NCBI GenBank assembly: GCA_038746605.1
Contig: JBCDKM010000017.1
Coordinates: 43,589-107,588, forward strand
Source of the DNA: Rubricoccus sp038746605
GTDB lineage: Bacteria; Bacteroidota; Rhodothermia; Rhodothermales; Rubricoccaceae
Direction: 5' to 3'
Length of the DNA: 64,000 nucleotides
How positions within the stretch are numbered: the first letter of the stretch is position 1; every line of letters begins with the position of its first letter. The notes below the pieces were generated by a model. The model did not search any database. It was not told the DNA's origin and worked only from the letters and a program-made list of their open reading frames with translations. The position numbers and the translations under genes were made by a program. Shown here one piece after another: positions 1 through 8,739 of the stretch.

Positions 1-53
1 GCGGCGAGCGGCGCGGCCACGAGGGCCACCAGCGCGAGGAGGATCGGACGCAT
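1..53 (-). CDS. N-terminus of an exported protein (partial)
   Basis: The reverse strand from 53 reads ATG and then M-R-P-I-L-L-A-L-V-A-L-V-A-A-P-L-A-A, a typical signal peptide n-region and hydrophobic core. The rest lies outside the window, so the function is unknown. The reading frame is open to the window edge. Confidence 0.6.
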   Translation of the reverse strand, partial: MRPILLALVALVAAPLA

Positions 54-103
54 GGCGCGAGGGGGGATCGTCTCGCGAAGGTAGGCGCCGGGCGCGGTTG
101 TGC

Positions 104-137
104 CCGCCTCGGTGGTTCCACGGGCGCACCGAGGCGG
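104..137. repeat. Palindromic repeat, 34-nt class
   Basis: Arms CCGCCTCGG and CCGAGGCGG are separated by a 16-nt centre containing TTCCACGGG. It lies just past the stop codon of the nucleotidyltransferase gene. It has the same overall length as five other copies in the window. Confidence 0.85.
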
Positions 138-149
138 AGGACGTGAGGT

Positions 150-605
150 TTACTCCGGCGGCAGTTCTTCCAGATCCGCGAGATCTTTCAGCCGACCGCT
201 CGCGCGCTTGTTCTTCCGCAGCCCGCCCAACCCGATGATGGTGACGGGCACACCGTTCCACTCGTCCTCGATCCGGTCGGCCCAGCACTCCTCGAAGGTG
301 ACCCCAGAGATGTCGGACAGGATTTCCAATCGGTAGGGCGGCACGCCCATCCGGGTCACGACGCGAGGCGACAGGATGGCTTCCTCCGATAAGGCGGCAA
401 CACCAAACCCGAACGCCGTGAGTGCCTCCACGACGCGCTTCGCGTTCTCCTCTGTCGGCCGAACCCAGAGGTCCAGATCTCCGGTGTAGCGGACATACCC
501 GTAGTAGTTGACCGCATACCCTCCGATCAGGAGGTACTCAACCCCCTTCTCGGCGAACGTGCTCAACAGGTCCTCGAAGTCCCGATAGAGTGTAGGAGCG
601 TCCAT
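150..605 (-). CDS. Nucleotidyltransferase-fold protein (possible toxin-like partner)
   Basis: This 151-residue protein carries the minimal nucleotidyltransferase signature near residues 27-47 (IGGYAVNYYG, then DLDLWV), meaning a GG loop followed by the metal-binding DxD strand. Proteins of this DUF6036/MNT-like type are small NMP or adenyl transferases. Many are encoded directly after a small helical protein that acts, or is suspected to act, as its partner or antitoxin. Here the upstream gene overlaps by 68 bases, so the two are translationally linked. The substrate cannot be deduced. The fold is well supported; the toxin-antitoxin role is inference from gene arrangement. Confidence 0.7.
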   Translation of the reverse strand: MDAPTLYRDFEDLLSTFAEKGVEYLLIGGYAVNYYGYVRYTGDLDLWVRPTEENAKRVVEALTAFGFGVAALSEEAILSPRVVTRMGVPPYRLEILSDISGVTFEECWADRIEDEWNGVPVTIIGLGGLRKNKRASGRLKDLADLEELPPE

Positions 606-747
606 GGAATGTGCGGCGTAGATGTTCGAGCGCCGCCATCCGGTCGCTGGGCGTCTGGCTCCACCAGAACTGGCGGTCCTGCTCGGCGGCTTCCTCGTGC
701 GAGTAGACGATGGAGAAAGCCGTTTTGTCCATGCGGTCGAAGTCCAT
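538..747 (-). CDS. Small protein partnered with the nucleotidyltransferase
   Basis: A 69-residue protein with a central motif of the type FWWSQTPSDRMAALEHLRR. This resembles the W-S-x-T-P-x-E-R-xx-AxExLR motif found in the small proteins encoded just before many bacterial nucleotidyltransferases. Its 3' end overlaps the next gene by 68 bases in another frame. The start may be the first Met (747) or the second (732). I infer that it is the cognate antitoxin or stabilising partner; no catalytic motif is visible. Confidence 0.55.
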   Translation of the reverse strand: MDFDRMDKTAFSIVYSHEEAAEQDRQFWWSQTPSDRMAALEHLRRTFHGRSYTLSGLRGPVEHVRREGG

Positions 748-875
748 CGCGAGGCGGGCGGGTGCGGGGTCAGTCTACGCGCGGCGTCTCGGCCCGGCTC
801 CCCCCACCTCGGGAGATCCGTGGGATGACACGGGTGGGAATGTGCGCCCGACCGGCAAGGCTCTGGCCCGGCGAA

Positions 876-2363
876 TCAGTCCACCCGTCGCAGCCCGATC
901 ACATTCTCCACGTGGTGCGTGTGCGGGAACAGGTCCACCGGCTGGATGGCCTCGATGCGATACCCGTTCTCCGTGCTCGCGAGGAGCCGCTGGAGGTCCT
1001 TCGCCTGCGTCCGCGGGTTGCACGAGACATAGACGATCCGCTCCGGCCGGAGCGCCGCGATCTGCTCCGTCACCTTCGGGTGCATGCCCGCGCGCGGCGG
1101 GTCGACGAGGAGCACGTCGGGCTGGCCGTGCTCTTCGACGAACTCCGGCGTGAACAGCTTGAGCATGTCGCCCGCGACGAAGGTGCAGTTGTCCACCCCG
1201 CCCGCCTCGGCATTCGCTCGGGCGTTCTCCACAGCCGCCTCCACCAGTTCCACGCCCACGACCCGCTTCACCCGGTCGGCGACGTACATCGAGATGGTCC
1301 CGGCGCCGCAGTAGAGGTCGTACACGAGATCATCTGGCCGGAAGTGGGCCATCTCGGCCGCGACGGCGTAGAGCCGCTCCGCTTGCTTCGTGTTCGTCTG
1401 GAAAAATGCGCTCGCGGCGATCTCGAAGGTGTGCTCCCCGATCCGGTCGTGCACGACACCCGGGCCGAAGGCGACGATCTCTTTCTCGCCGAAGGCCGTC
1501 TGGCCCTTCCCGCTGTTGATCGTGTTGATGAGCGTCGTGGTCTCGGGAAAATGCTCGCGGAGCCAGTCCGCGAACTGCTCGAGGCGGGCCGAGTCCTCGC
1601 GCGAGGTCACGAGGTTGACCATCTTCTCGTCCGTGTTGGCGGGCGTGCGGACGACGAGGTGCCGGAGATAGCCGGTGTGATCGTGCACGTTCCACGGTTT
1701 CCAGCCGTGCTCCTTCGCGAACCGGCGGACGCCGTTGACCAGCGCGGCGCTCCACTCGCTCTGGAGGTAGCAAGCGGTCAGATCGAGGACCTTGTCGTAG
1801 CGGCCGGGCACGTGGAGGCCGAGCGCGAAGTCCTTGTCGAGCGTCTCGCCCGTGGCGATCTCCCAGTCGGTCAGCCAGCGCTGCGCCGAGAAGGAGAACT
1901 CCATCTTGTTGCGGTAGAAGTACGGCTCGCCCTCCACGCCCATCGTGGGCCGGACGGTCACGCCCGTTCCATCCACGCCGTGCTGCGCGAGGTCGATCCC
2001 GCCCTCGTACACCAACGCGCCCTCCACCTGATCGCGCTTCATCTCCAACTGCGCCTCGTAGCCGACGTGCTGCCACTTGCAGCCGCCGCACGCGTCGAAG
2101 TACTCACAGGGCGGATCTACGCGGAGGTCGCTAGGCTCCATCACCTCCAGCAGGCGAGCCTCCGCGAACGACCGTTTCCGCTTGAACACACGGGCGCGCA
2201 CGCGGTCGCCCGGCACAGCCCCCGCCACGAACACGACGTAGCCACGTTCGCCGTCGCCCACGCGGGCGAGACTCTTGCCACGATCGGCGAAGTCCGTGAG
2301 GGTGAGAGTGATCTCGCGGCCTCGTTTGAGGTCGGAGGCGCGAAGGGGCTGGGTCTCAGTCAT
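876..2363 (-). CDS. rlmD: 23S rRNA (uracil-5-)-methyltransferase, RlmD/TrmA family
   Basis: A 495-residue TrmA-family enzyme that would use S-adenosylmethionine to methylate C5 of a uridine in rRNA. An N-terminal TRAM domain (about residues 10-65) is followed by the iron-sulfur Cys cluster C-x5-C-G-G-C. The C-terminal Rossmann domain has YDLYCGAGTIS, then DPPRAGMHP, and the nucleophilic Cys in VSCNP. I chose the ATG at 2363 because the longer open frame has no family similarity before MTETQPLR. RlmD and RlmC cannot be separated from sequence alone. It stands alone and is divergent from the hybrid kinase. Confidence 0.88.
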   Translation of the reverse strand: MTETQPLRASDLKRGREITLTLTDFADRGKSLARVGDGERGYVVFVAGAVPGDRVRARVFKRKRSFAEARLLEVMEPSDLRVDPPCEYFDACGGCKWQHVGYEAQLEMKRDQVEGALVYEGGIDLAQHGVDGTGVTVRPTMGVEGEPYFYRNKMEFSFSAQRWLTDWEIATGETLDKDFALGLHVPGRYDKVLDLTACYLQSEWSAALVNGVRRFAKEHGWKPWNVHDHTGYLRHLVVRTPANTDEKMVNLVTSREDSARLEQFADWLREHFPETTTLINTINSGKGQTAFGEKEIVAFGPGVVHDRIGEHTFEIAASAFFQTNTKQAERLYAVAAEMAHFRPDDLVYDLYCGAGTISMYVADRVKRVVGVELVEAAVENARANAEAGGVDNCTFVAGDMLKLFTPEFVEEHGQPDVLLVDPPRAGMHPKVTEQIAALRPERIVYVSCNPRTQAKDLQRLLASTENGYRIEAIQPVDLFPHTHHVENVIGLRRVD

Positions 2364-2680
2364 GAGGCCAAAGTAGGCGGGACGCACCGAGGTCCCTGGG
2401 AAGACGAGCGGAATGGCGGGCGAGTGACCTGCTCTCCACCCAGCCCGCCTCGGCACCGAGGCGGAGGGAGTCGCGCGCAGGCGGCGCTACGGGAGGCCCT
2501 CGGTCTCCCCGACTCCTGCCACTGCTACCGATCACCCTCCCGATATCCGACCTCCACCATCCGAAATCGCAACGCTCCGGCCCACCATTTGCCCTCTGGG
2601 GACTTCCCGCCCGACCGTGCGTCCTGCGCGCGCGCGAGGCCTCTTCCGTTCCCTTTCGCGCCGCCCGGTTCCCTTTCGAC
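2364..2680. other. Divergent intergenic region, rlmD / hybrid kinase
   Basis: This 317-base stretch between divergent genes should hold both promoters. I see no convincing -33/-7 pair and no small gene. The only clear structure is the palindromic repeat at 2445-2464. Confidence 0.5.
2445..2464. repeat. Palindromic repeat, 20-nt class
   Basis: Perfect arms CCGCCTCGG and CCGAGGCGG around a CA centre. It lies between two divergent start codons, so it cannot be a simple terminator here. Confidence 0.85.
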
Positions 2681-5131
2681 ATGCCCGAGGCTCCTCCCCC
2701 TCAGTCCGAGCCCCTCAAGCTGTACCGCGTGCTGCTCGCCGTCGGGGGCATGGTGCTGATCGGTTTTGGGCTGCTGTACCGATTCTCCGAACCCGCCGTC
2801 GTGGATCCGCTCTCCGAGCGGATCGCGCTCGGGCTGGCGGCCGTGCTGCTCGTCGCGCTGACATTCACGAGCCAGTGGATCCGGACGCACGCCCTCCGCT
2901 TCGTGTACGGGCTGTTCTACGCGATCTCCGCGTGGCAGATCTACGTCGCGTACCTGAACGACTTCGCGATCACCTCAGCGCTCGGCATCCTGCTCGTCTT
3001 CTTCGGATGCTCGGCGGGGATGCGCACAGCCCGGCAGCTCGCGGGTTACTCCGCTGCCTTCGTGGGCGCCGCCGCGCTGGCTGCCTTCGCGGTGGAAGAG
3101 CCCGTCGTCCCGAGGCTGACCTTCCTCGCGACCCTCGGCGCACTGGCCGCACTCGGCACGTTCGTCCTTCGCGCGAGGCTGGCCGTGGTGGAGCGCCTGG
3201 AGCAAGCTCGCGAAGACGCTCTCGCCGCTGCACGTGCCAAGAGCGAGTTCCTCGCCACGATGAGCCACGAGATCCGAACCCCTATGAACGGGGTCATCGG
3301 GATGGCGGATCTGCTCGCGGGCACGCGGCTCACCGCGGAGCAGCAAGACTACGTGGACACCATCCGCGCGAGCAGCGACACGCTCCTCGCCATCATCAAC
3401 GATGTGCTGGATGTCTCGAAGATCGAGGCCGGGCGTCTCCGTCTAGAAAACGCACCATTCGCTCTCCGCGATGGCCTCGATGATGCGCTAGACCTCGTCG
3501 CGCAACGCGCCTCGGAGAAGGGTCTGGAACTCGTCTCCCGCGTAGACCCGCGCCTTCCAGACGCGCTCATCGGCGATCCCACGCGGCTCCGTCAGATCCT
3601 GCTCAACCTGCTCTCCAACGCGGTCAAGTTCACCGATCACGGCCAGATCGTCGTGGAGGTCACGCGCGACGGCCCGTCGCGCAACTGCCGCATCCCGCTC
3701 GTGCTTCGCGTGAGCGATACCGGCATCGGCATTCCTCGGGATCGCCTCGCGAGCCTCTTCGAGAGCTTCTCTCAGGTGGACTCCTCCACGACACGCCGCT
3801 ACGGCGGCACGGGCCTCGGTCTCGCGATCTCGCGCCAACTCGCGGAGTTGATGGGCGGGACGCTGGAGGTCGAGAGCACCATGGGGGAAGGCTCCACGTT
3901 CACACTTCGCGTCTCGCTAGAGGTGGACGCTCCCCGCACAGAGGCGCCTGCGCTCGACGCTGACATTCTCCTCGTGGACCATCACGATCTCGCGCGGGAG
4001 GCCCTCACCGAGGCGCTGGAAGAACTGGGCGCGCGTGTCACGGCCCTCGCCTCCACTGAAGCCGCGCGAGGCTACGTGAACACGGGAGCCGTCCCGGACG
4101 TGGCGATCGTAGACCTCGGGGCTCCTCACCCTGGCGCTCGCCGCGAGGGCGTCGTGCTCGCCCGAACGCTCCGCCAGTCCTTCGAGCGGACGCCGCTCGT
4201 TCTCCTTGCTCCCGTCGGTGCCCGCTCCGCAGATCCGGGCCTCTTCGACGCTGTGCTGACGCGTCCGCCCCGACGCTCGCGGCTCCGGGATATCCTCGCG
4301 CGACTCACGAACGGAACCCCCGCGCACCGCACGCCAGATGCCTCGCAGACGCCAGTCGCTTCCGGCCTCGCGATCCTGCTCGTGGAAGACCACGCCGTCA
4401 ACCGGAAGGTGGCACTCGGCCTCCTCCGCCGCCTCGGCGGCACGGCGGACATCGCTACGAACGGCCGGGAGGCGTTAGAGAAGATGCGCGAGCGGGACTA
4501 CGATCTCGTGCTCATGGATGTCCAGATGCCGGAAATGGACGGTCTGGAGGCCACGCGCCGCGTCCGCGCCGAGTTGGACCACCAACCGCGCATCGTCGCG
4601 CTGACGGCCAACGCCCTCGCCGGGGATGCCGAGCGCTGCCGCGAGGCGGGCATGGACGGCTATCTCGCAAAGCCTGTCCGCCTGGATCACCTCGCGAGTG
4701 CCCTCGCGGATCACGCTCCCCCTCCGGCACCTGTCGTCTTGGAGGACGACGATGCCATTCTGACCAGTCTCGTCGAATCGACCGGCGTGGACGATCCCGG
4801 GTTTGCGGTGGAAGTACTGGAGGCGTTTGCATCCTCTGCCCCTGTCCTCACGGCCCGGATGGCGGAGGCCGCCCGCGAGTTCGACGCGACGGGGCTCCGC
4901 GAGACCGCGCACGCCTTGAAGTCGGCATGCGCGACCCTCGGCGCGAAGACGGCGGCGGAGGCCTGTGCCGAGACCGAGCGGGCCGCACGCGAAGACCGGC
5001 TGGATGTCGCCGCTCGCGAGGCCGACCGTGCGGTCCATGCAGTGAACGCGCTCGTCTCGCGCGCTGCCACGGCTACCGACATCGCGCGCCAGCGCCTGAA
5101 GGAGGAGACGCCCGCTGGAGTCACGACGTAG
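2681..5131 (+). CDS. Hybrid sensor histidine kinase (HisKA-HATPase-REC-REC-HPt)
   Basis: An 816-residue membrane-bound hybrid kinase of BarA/TorS-like architecture. About six hydrophobic segments span residues 15-165. A HisKA domain follows with the phospho-accepting His near 196 (MSHEIRTP). Then come an HATPase domain (GIGIPRD, GGTGLGLAIS), a first receiver that is degenerate (ILLVDHHD, VDLGAP), a canonical second receiver (LLVEDHAVN, LMDVQMPEMDG), and a C-terminal HPt domain with ETAHALKSA. No extracellular sensor domain is evident, so the membrane bundle itself may sense. No response regulator lies nearby, so the phosphorelay output is unknown. Confidence 0.92.
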   Translation: MPEAPPPQSEPLKLYRVLLAVGGMVLIGFGLLYRFSEPAVVDPLSERIALGLAAVLLVALTFTSQWIRTHALRFVYGLFYAISAWQIYVAYLNDFAITSALGILLVFFGCSAGMRTARQLAGYSAAFVGAAALAAFAVEEPVVPRLTFLATLGALAALGTFVLRARLAVVERLEQAREDALAAARAKSEFLATMSHEIRTPMNGVIGMADLLAGTRLTAEQQDYVDTIRASSDTLLAIINDVLDVSKIEAGRLRLENAPFALRDGLDDALDLVAQRASEKGLELVSRVDPRLPDALIGDPTRLRQILLNLLSNAVKFTDHGQIVVEVTRDGPSRNCRIPLVLRVSDTGIGIPRDRLASLFESFSQVDSSTTRRYGGTGLGLAISRQLAELMGGTLEVESTMGEGSTFTLRVSLEVDAPRTEAPALDADILLVDHHDLAREALTEALEELGARVTALASTEAARGYVNTGAVPDVAIVDLGAPHPGARREGVVLARTLRQSFERTPLVLLAPVGARSADPGLFDAVLTRPPRRSRLRDILARLTNGTPAHRTPDASQTPVASGLAILLVEDHAVNRKVALGLLRRLGGTADIATNGREALEKMRERDYDLVLMDVQMPEMDGLEATRRVRAELDHQPRIVALTANALAGDAERCREAGMDGYLAKPVRLDHLASALADHAPPPAPVVLEDDDAILTSLVESTGVDDPGFAVEVLEAFASSAPVLTARMAEAAREFDATGLRETAHALKSACATLGAKTAAEACAETERAAREDRLDVAAREADRAVHAVNALVSRAATATDIARQRLKEETPAGVTT

Positions 5132-5306
5132 GACGGCCGTCTCCTCTGCGTGTAGGACTGAGACGGACCATCCCGATCTGATACGAGTGTACGTTCAGTA
5201 GAGGAGGGTGTCGCCCTGACGGATACAAGGATCCGCGCCAGAGGCCGTTGGCGGCGCATGGCGGGGCCGTTGCCAAACCTGGCATCACTCCCCGCCGATA
5301 TACCTC

Positions 5307-5561
5307 ATGCCTCCCGCCGCTACCCTCCGCCGCACCATCGTGTCCGTCCCGCGTCTCACGCTCCGCCATCGCGGCTTCGACCTGGAGGTCGAGCAGGCGA
5401 CGGACGGCTCGGACGCCTACGGCTTCGCCATCGTGCATCAGGGTCTGACGCTGCACGCCTCCCCTGCCGAGTACCGCACGCCCCAGTCCGCCGAGCGGTC
5501 CGGCCGCGTGTTCATCGACGATGCGCTGAGCGGCTTCGACTACGCCACGCGCACCCTCTAG
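5307..5561 (+). CDS. Hypothetical 84-residue protein
   Basis: A small soluble protein with no motif I recognise. It alternates short beta-like stretches (VPRLTLRHRGFDLEVEQ) with polar turns. A strong terminator-like hairpin at 5668-5701 lies downstream on the same strand, supporting a real transcription unit ending here. The start is the first ATG of the frame. Function unknown. Confidence 0.5.
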   Translation: MPPAATLRRTIVSVPRLTLRHRGFDLEVEQATDGSDAYGFAIVHQGLTLHASPAEYRTPQSAERSGRVFIDDALSGFDYATRTL

Positions 5562-5667
5562 ACTTCCCCGGACGTCGCTGCTGACCTGCAGTTGGGTCGT
5601 GCGCGTGGTGGGGAGTGGAGGCACGCTCGTGCCACCGCTTCACGTCGCGACCCAGCTGCACCGGGCT

Positions 5668-5701
5668 CCGAGCCCCTGACCCCGCCCGGTCAGGGGCTCG
5701 G
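5668..5701 (+). terminator. Rho-independent-like terminator
   Basis: A 13-bp perfect stem (CCGAGCCCCTGAC / GTCAGGGGCTCGG) with an 8-nt loop, followed by TTCATTCTGTT. It is placed to end the transcript of the 84-residue protein. Confidence 0.75.
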
Positions 5702-5736
5702 TTCATTCTGTTCCGTGGGGTCCTCCCTAGGGTCCC

Positions 5737-5756
5737 CCGCCTCGGTACCGAGGCGG
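5737..5756. repeat. Palindromic repeat, 20-nt class
   Basis: Perfect arms around a TA centre, giving a fully symmetric 20-mer. It lies 38 bases past the stop codon of the DUF2795 gene. Confidence 0.88.
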
Positions 5757-5794
5757 ACAGAGCCGGGTCTCACCTGGCGCCCCGCGTACGGTCC

Positions 5795-6013
5795 CTACTC
5801 GTCTTCGAAGTAAAAGTCCTCGTTCTGAGTCGGGTAGTCCGGCCAGACCTCTTCGATGTTCTCATATGGCTCGCCGTCGTCTTCCATCTCTTCGAGGTTC
5901 TGGATGACCTCGTAGGGTGCGCCGGTACGATCAGCGTAGTCGATCAACTCATCCTTGGTAGCAGGCCAGGGGGCGTCTTCGAGCGTCGCCGCGAGTTCGA
6001 GCGTCCAGTACAT
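5795..6013 (-). CDS. DUF2795 domain protein
   Basis: A 72-residue acidic protein with the DUF2795 signature: WPATKDELIDYA, then GAPYEVIQNLEEM, then a Y-x-x-I-x-E-V-W-P-D tail. The role of the domain is unknown. I used the ATG at 6013. The longer open frame runs upstream through a terminator hairpin and encodes low-complexity sequence, so it is not credible. The acidic tail (EDFYFEDE) is typical of the family. Confidence 0.8.
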   Translation of the reverse strand: MYWTLELAATLEDAPWPATKDELIDYADRTGAPYEVIQNLEEMEDDGEPYENIEEVWPDYPTQNEDFYFEDE

Positions 6014-6135
6014 GTCAGGGGGAAGCGGAGGAAACGGGCCAGAGAAGCGGGCCGAGAAGGGATTCGAGTCAGGGCCGCACGATAGGACGGCTACGCGCGA
6101 AATGCAACGGGGTCCCGGTTCCGCCCCAACCCTCC

Positions 6136-6172
6136 ACAAAAAGCGGGCAGCCCTTCCTGTAGAGCTGCCCGC
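6136..6172 (-). terminator. Terminator of the M23 peptidase gene
   Basis: Read on the minus strand, a 9-bp stem (GCGGGCAGC / GCTGCCCGC) is followed by TTTTTGTGG. It begins 26 bases past the stop codon of the peptidase gene at 6198. Confidence 0.8.
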
Positions 6173-6197
6173 GGGGCAAGGCTGTGCTGGGTCGGCG

Positions 6198-7178
6198 CTA
6201 GTCGAAAGAGACGGTCTGCGTCCGCGATGCCTCCAGGAGTTCCTGGTACTCGCGCGGACTGACGCCCGGGACAAACGTCGTCACCGGGTCGATGGGCTTG
6301 CGCTCCTCATTGAGGAGGCGCACCTCAAAGTGGAGGTGCGGCGCCGTGGAGAGGCCCGTGTTGCCGGAGTACGCGATGGTCTGCCCTCGCCGCACGGCAG
6401 AGCCAACCTCGATGCCCGGGGCGACGCGCGAGAGGTGCGCATAGCGCGTCATCTTGCCCGCCAGCGGATGATCCACGTCGATGACGTTTCCGTAGCCGCC
6501 CTTTGAGCCGATGAAGCTCACCACTCCGTCCCCGACCGCGTACAGCGGCGTACCGACGGGTGTCGGGAAGTCCACGCCTGCATGCATCCGCGTGGTGTGG
6601 AGGATGGGGTGGTACCGCATCCCGAAGCCGGAAGTGAGCCGCGCGTTCTTGAGCGGTAGGATGGCGGGCTGCTGGCGGAGGACGGCCTGGCGCGAGGTGG
6701 CGAGTTCCTTCAACTCGGCGTAGGAGCGGTTCTGGAGTTCCATCTGACGCTCCAGACGGTCAATGGTCTCGCTCGTGGTGAGTAGGAGTTGAGCGGTGGG
6801 CGTGGAGTAATGAGCCACGTTCTCCCGCTCGGCACCGCCGACGCCCATCTGAAACTCGTCCTCTGAGATCGGCTCGGCGTTGAGAACGGTACGGTAGAGC
6901 TCGCGGTCGGTCTCGGCGAGGCTTTCGAGATCGTCGGAGAAGGCCACGAGGCGGGTGTTGGCCTCTTCGAGTTGACCTTGCAGGGTGCGGATCTCCTCGC
7001 GCTGCGCCACTTCCACGGGTGAGGTCACGAACTGAGAGAGCACGCTCACGCCGATGGCCGCCAGGACGAGAGCGAGGGACGCGATGGCGCCGACCTTGAG
7101 CCAGAGCCCTTTCCGGCTCGGCTCGACCTCCACAAAGGTGCAGGTCTCGTGGTCGTAGTAGTAAAAGCTGTTGGCCAT
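6198..7178 (-). CDS. M23-family peptidoglycan metallopeptidase
   Basis: A 326-residue membrane-anchored endopeptidase of the LytM/M23 type. A single membrane segment lies at about residues 27-50. A periplasmic coiled coil follows (about 60-130) and then the catalytic domain, with zinc motifs H-A-G-V-D (HxxxD) and HLHFE (HxH). Such proteins cleave cross-linked peptidoglycan or, when inactive, activate amidases at division. Both zinc motifs are intact, so activity is likely. It forms its own transcription unit with a clear terminator. Confidence 0.9.
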   Translation of the reverse strand: MANSFYYYDHETCTFVEVEPSRKGLWLKVGAIASLALVLAAIGVSVLSQFVTSPVEVAQREEIRTLQGQLEEANTRLVAFSDDLESLAETDRELYRTVLNAEPISEDEFQMGVGGAERENVAHYSTPTAQLLLTTSETIDRLERQMELQNRSYAELKELATSRQAVLRQQPAILPLKNARLTSGFGMRYHPILHTTRMHAGVDFPTPVGTPLYAVGDGVVSFIGSKGGYGNVIDVDHPLAGKMTRYAHLSRVAPGIEVGSAVRRGQTIAYSGNTGLSTAPHLHFEVRLLNEERKPIDPVTTFVPGVSPREYQELLEASRTQTVSFD

Positions 7179-7662
7179 AGGTGGGGCTGGGTGGGAACGG
7201 AGCCCCTATCGCTGAAGCCGGGAGAGGGCCCGGCCGGCTCCGGCGATGGGGGCCGCCAGCACATCCACTGCACGCGGCAAAGGCCGGGCCAGAGACCACA
7301 GCGGGACGCCAGCGCCGCCGAGCAGGTCTCAAGCAACCTGTCCTGGCGTGGTGGAAAGCGCTTTCGCGGAGAAGAAGGTATCGGGAGTTCTGGCGTCCGT
7401 CAACGGGGCGCCCTGCCCTCCTCCGATTCCTCGCCTAATGGTTTCGTTTTGTAGCGTTCTAGAAAGACGGGTGCATGGACACGAGCCGGTGCCAGGTGCG
7501 CCCGCCTCGGCGCCGAGGTGGGCAGAGAGCCGGGGTGGAGAGAGGTCGTAAGAAGGGGAGCGCGGGAGACCACGCTACGTCCGCGGAGGGACTTGGCCCT
7601 CGAGCACAGCCTTACGAAGAGCGCAGAGCGGAAACAGTTCCGATTGCTCTCTGCCTCACGCC
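7179..7662. other. Intergenic region without a supported gene
   Basis: These 484 bases lie between the M23 peptidase start and the hprK stop. They hold one palindromic repeat (7502-7521). Open frames here are short, lack recognisable motifs or ribosome binding sites, and overlap each other. I see no tRNA or RNA fold. Confidence 0.5.
7502..7521. repeat. Palindromic repeat, 20-nt class, one mismatch
   Basis: CCGCCTCGG, CG centre, CCGAGGTGG. One arm base differs from the perfect copies. Confidence 0.7.
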
Positions 7663-8679
7663 TCACTCGATGTCGTGCTCGAACCACTCGATGCCTCGAC
7701 GCGGAGCCCCCCCTCCTTGCCGCGACGCGATCCGGTCTTTGAGACGTCGTTGGAAGACCTCGGCCGGGTCGTAGCCGTAGTGCCTCAAGAGGTGGTTCAT
7801 CGCGATCACCTCGCAGATGACCGTCACGTTCTTGCCCGGTACGATGGGCAGCTTCACGACCGGCATCTCGACGCCCAGGATGTGCTCCGTCTCATCCACC
7901 ATCCCAATCCGGGTGTACTCCTCGGACTCGTCCCATCGGTGAATCCGCACGACGACCTCGATTCGCTTCTGGTAGCGGACCGCCCGCACACCGAACATCG
8001 CGCGGACATCCACGATGCCGAGGCCACGGATTTCCATGAAGTGCTGCGCGAGGTCGGTCCCGGAGCCCATCAGCACGCCTTCGCTCTTGTGAGTCGCGAT
8101 GACGACATCGTCGGCGACGAGGCGATGGCCGCGCTCCACGAGGTCCAGGGCTACTTCAGACTTGCCGATTCCCGCCGGGCCGGAGAGCAGGAGACCGATG
8201 CCATACACGTCCACGAGGGAGCCATGGAGCGTGAGTTGCTCCGCGAACTGGTCCTCCAGGAAATCGCGGAGTTGCGAGATGAACGGGACCGTCGGCGTCT
8301 CGGAGCGAAAAAGAGGGACGCCCGCCTCGGCGGCCTGCTGGCGGAGAGTCTCGGAGAGAGTGTTGCCCGCCGTCAGCACGATACAGGGCAGGTCGAAGGC
8401 GAGCAACCGACCGAAGGCTTCGGCGCTTCCCTCCTCACCGAGCCACTTCAGGTAGCGGCACTCGGTATTGCCGAGCACCTGGACCCGGTGATGTGTGAAC
8501 AGCTCCGTGTAGCCCGCCAGCGCGAGACCGGGCCGGTGGATGTTGGGCTCCGTGACGGTTCGGTTCTCCGCATCCACGCCATTGACCGGCTCCATCGTCA
8601 TCCCGACACGCTCGCGCATTCGTTCCGCGAGATAGGCGACGGTGATGGACTCTTTGCGGTAGGGCGTCGGCTGTCTCAC
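7663..8679 (-). CDS. hprK: HPr kinase/phosphorylase
   Basis: A 338-residue HprK. The N-terminal substrate-like domain includes HRPGLALAGY. The kinase core has Walker A GPAGIGKSE near residue 164 and the family signature EIRGLGIVDVRAMFGV. In Firmicutes it phosphorylates Ser46 of HPr for carbon control. In Bacteroidota-like bacteria it often occurs without a full PTS, and I see no PTS genes in this window. It follows the MoxR gene on the same strand with 60 bases between, including a degenerate palindromic repeat. Confidence 0.92.
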   Translation of the reverse strand: MRQPTPYRKESITVAYLAERMRERVGMTMEPVNGVDAENRTVTEPNIHRPGLALAGYTELFTHHRVQVLGNTECRYLKWLGEEGSAEAFGRLLAFDLPCIVLTAGNTLSETLRQQAAEAGVPLFRSETPTVPFISQLRDFLEDQFAEQLTLHGSLVDVYGIGLLLSGPAGIGKSEVALDLVERGHRLVADDVVIATHKSEGVLMGSGTDLAQHFMEIRGLGIVDVRAMFGVRAVRYQKRIEVVVRIHRWDESEEYTRIGMVDETEHILGVEMPVVKLPIVPGKNVTVICEVIAMNHLLRHYGYDPAEVFQRRLKDRIASRQGGGAPRRGIEWFEHDIE

Positions 8680-8708
8680 GGGAGATAGAGAATGCGGGAT
8701 GAGGGGTC

Positions 8709-8729
8709 CCGCCTCGGGCTCGAGGCGAG
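8709..8729. repeat. Palindromic repeat, degenerate 20-nt class
   Basis: CCGCCTCGGGCTCGAGGCG, a diverged copy in the gap between the MoxR stop and the hprK start. Confidence 0.5.
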
Positions 8730-8739
8730 CGCACGTGGC

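Noticed and set aside
609..2759. A 716-codon plus-strand open frame opposite rlmD
   Set aside because: It is the antisense shadow of rlmD: Arg/Pro/Ala-rich, no domain, and the opposite strand encodes a clear methyltransferase.
5133..5142. Palindrome GACGGCCGTC just past the hybrid kinase stop codon
   Set aside because: A 10-base palindrome with no loop or T-run is expected by chance in this base composition.
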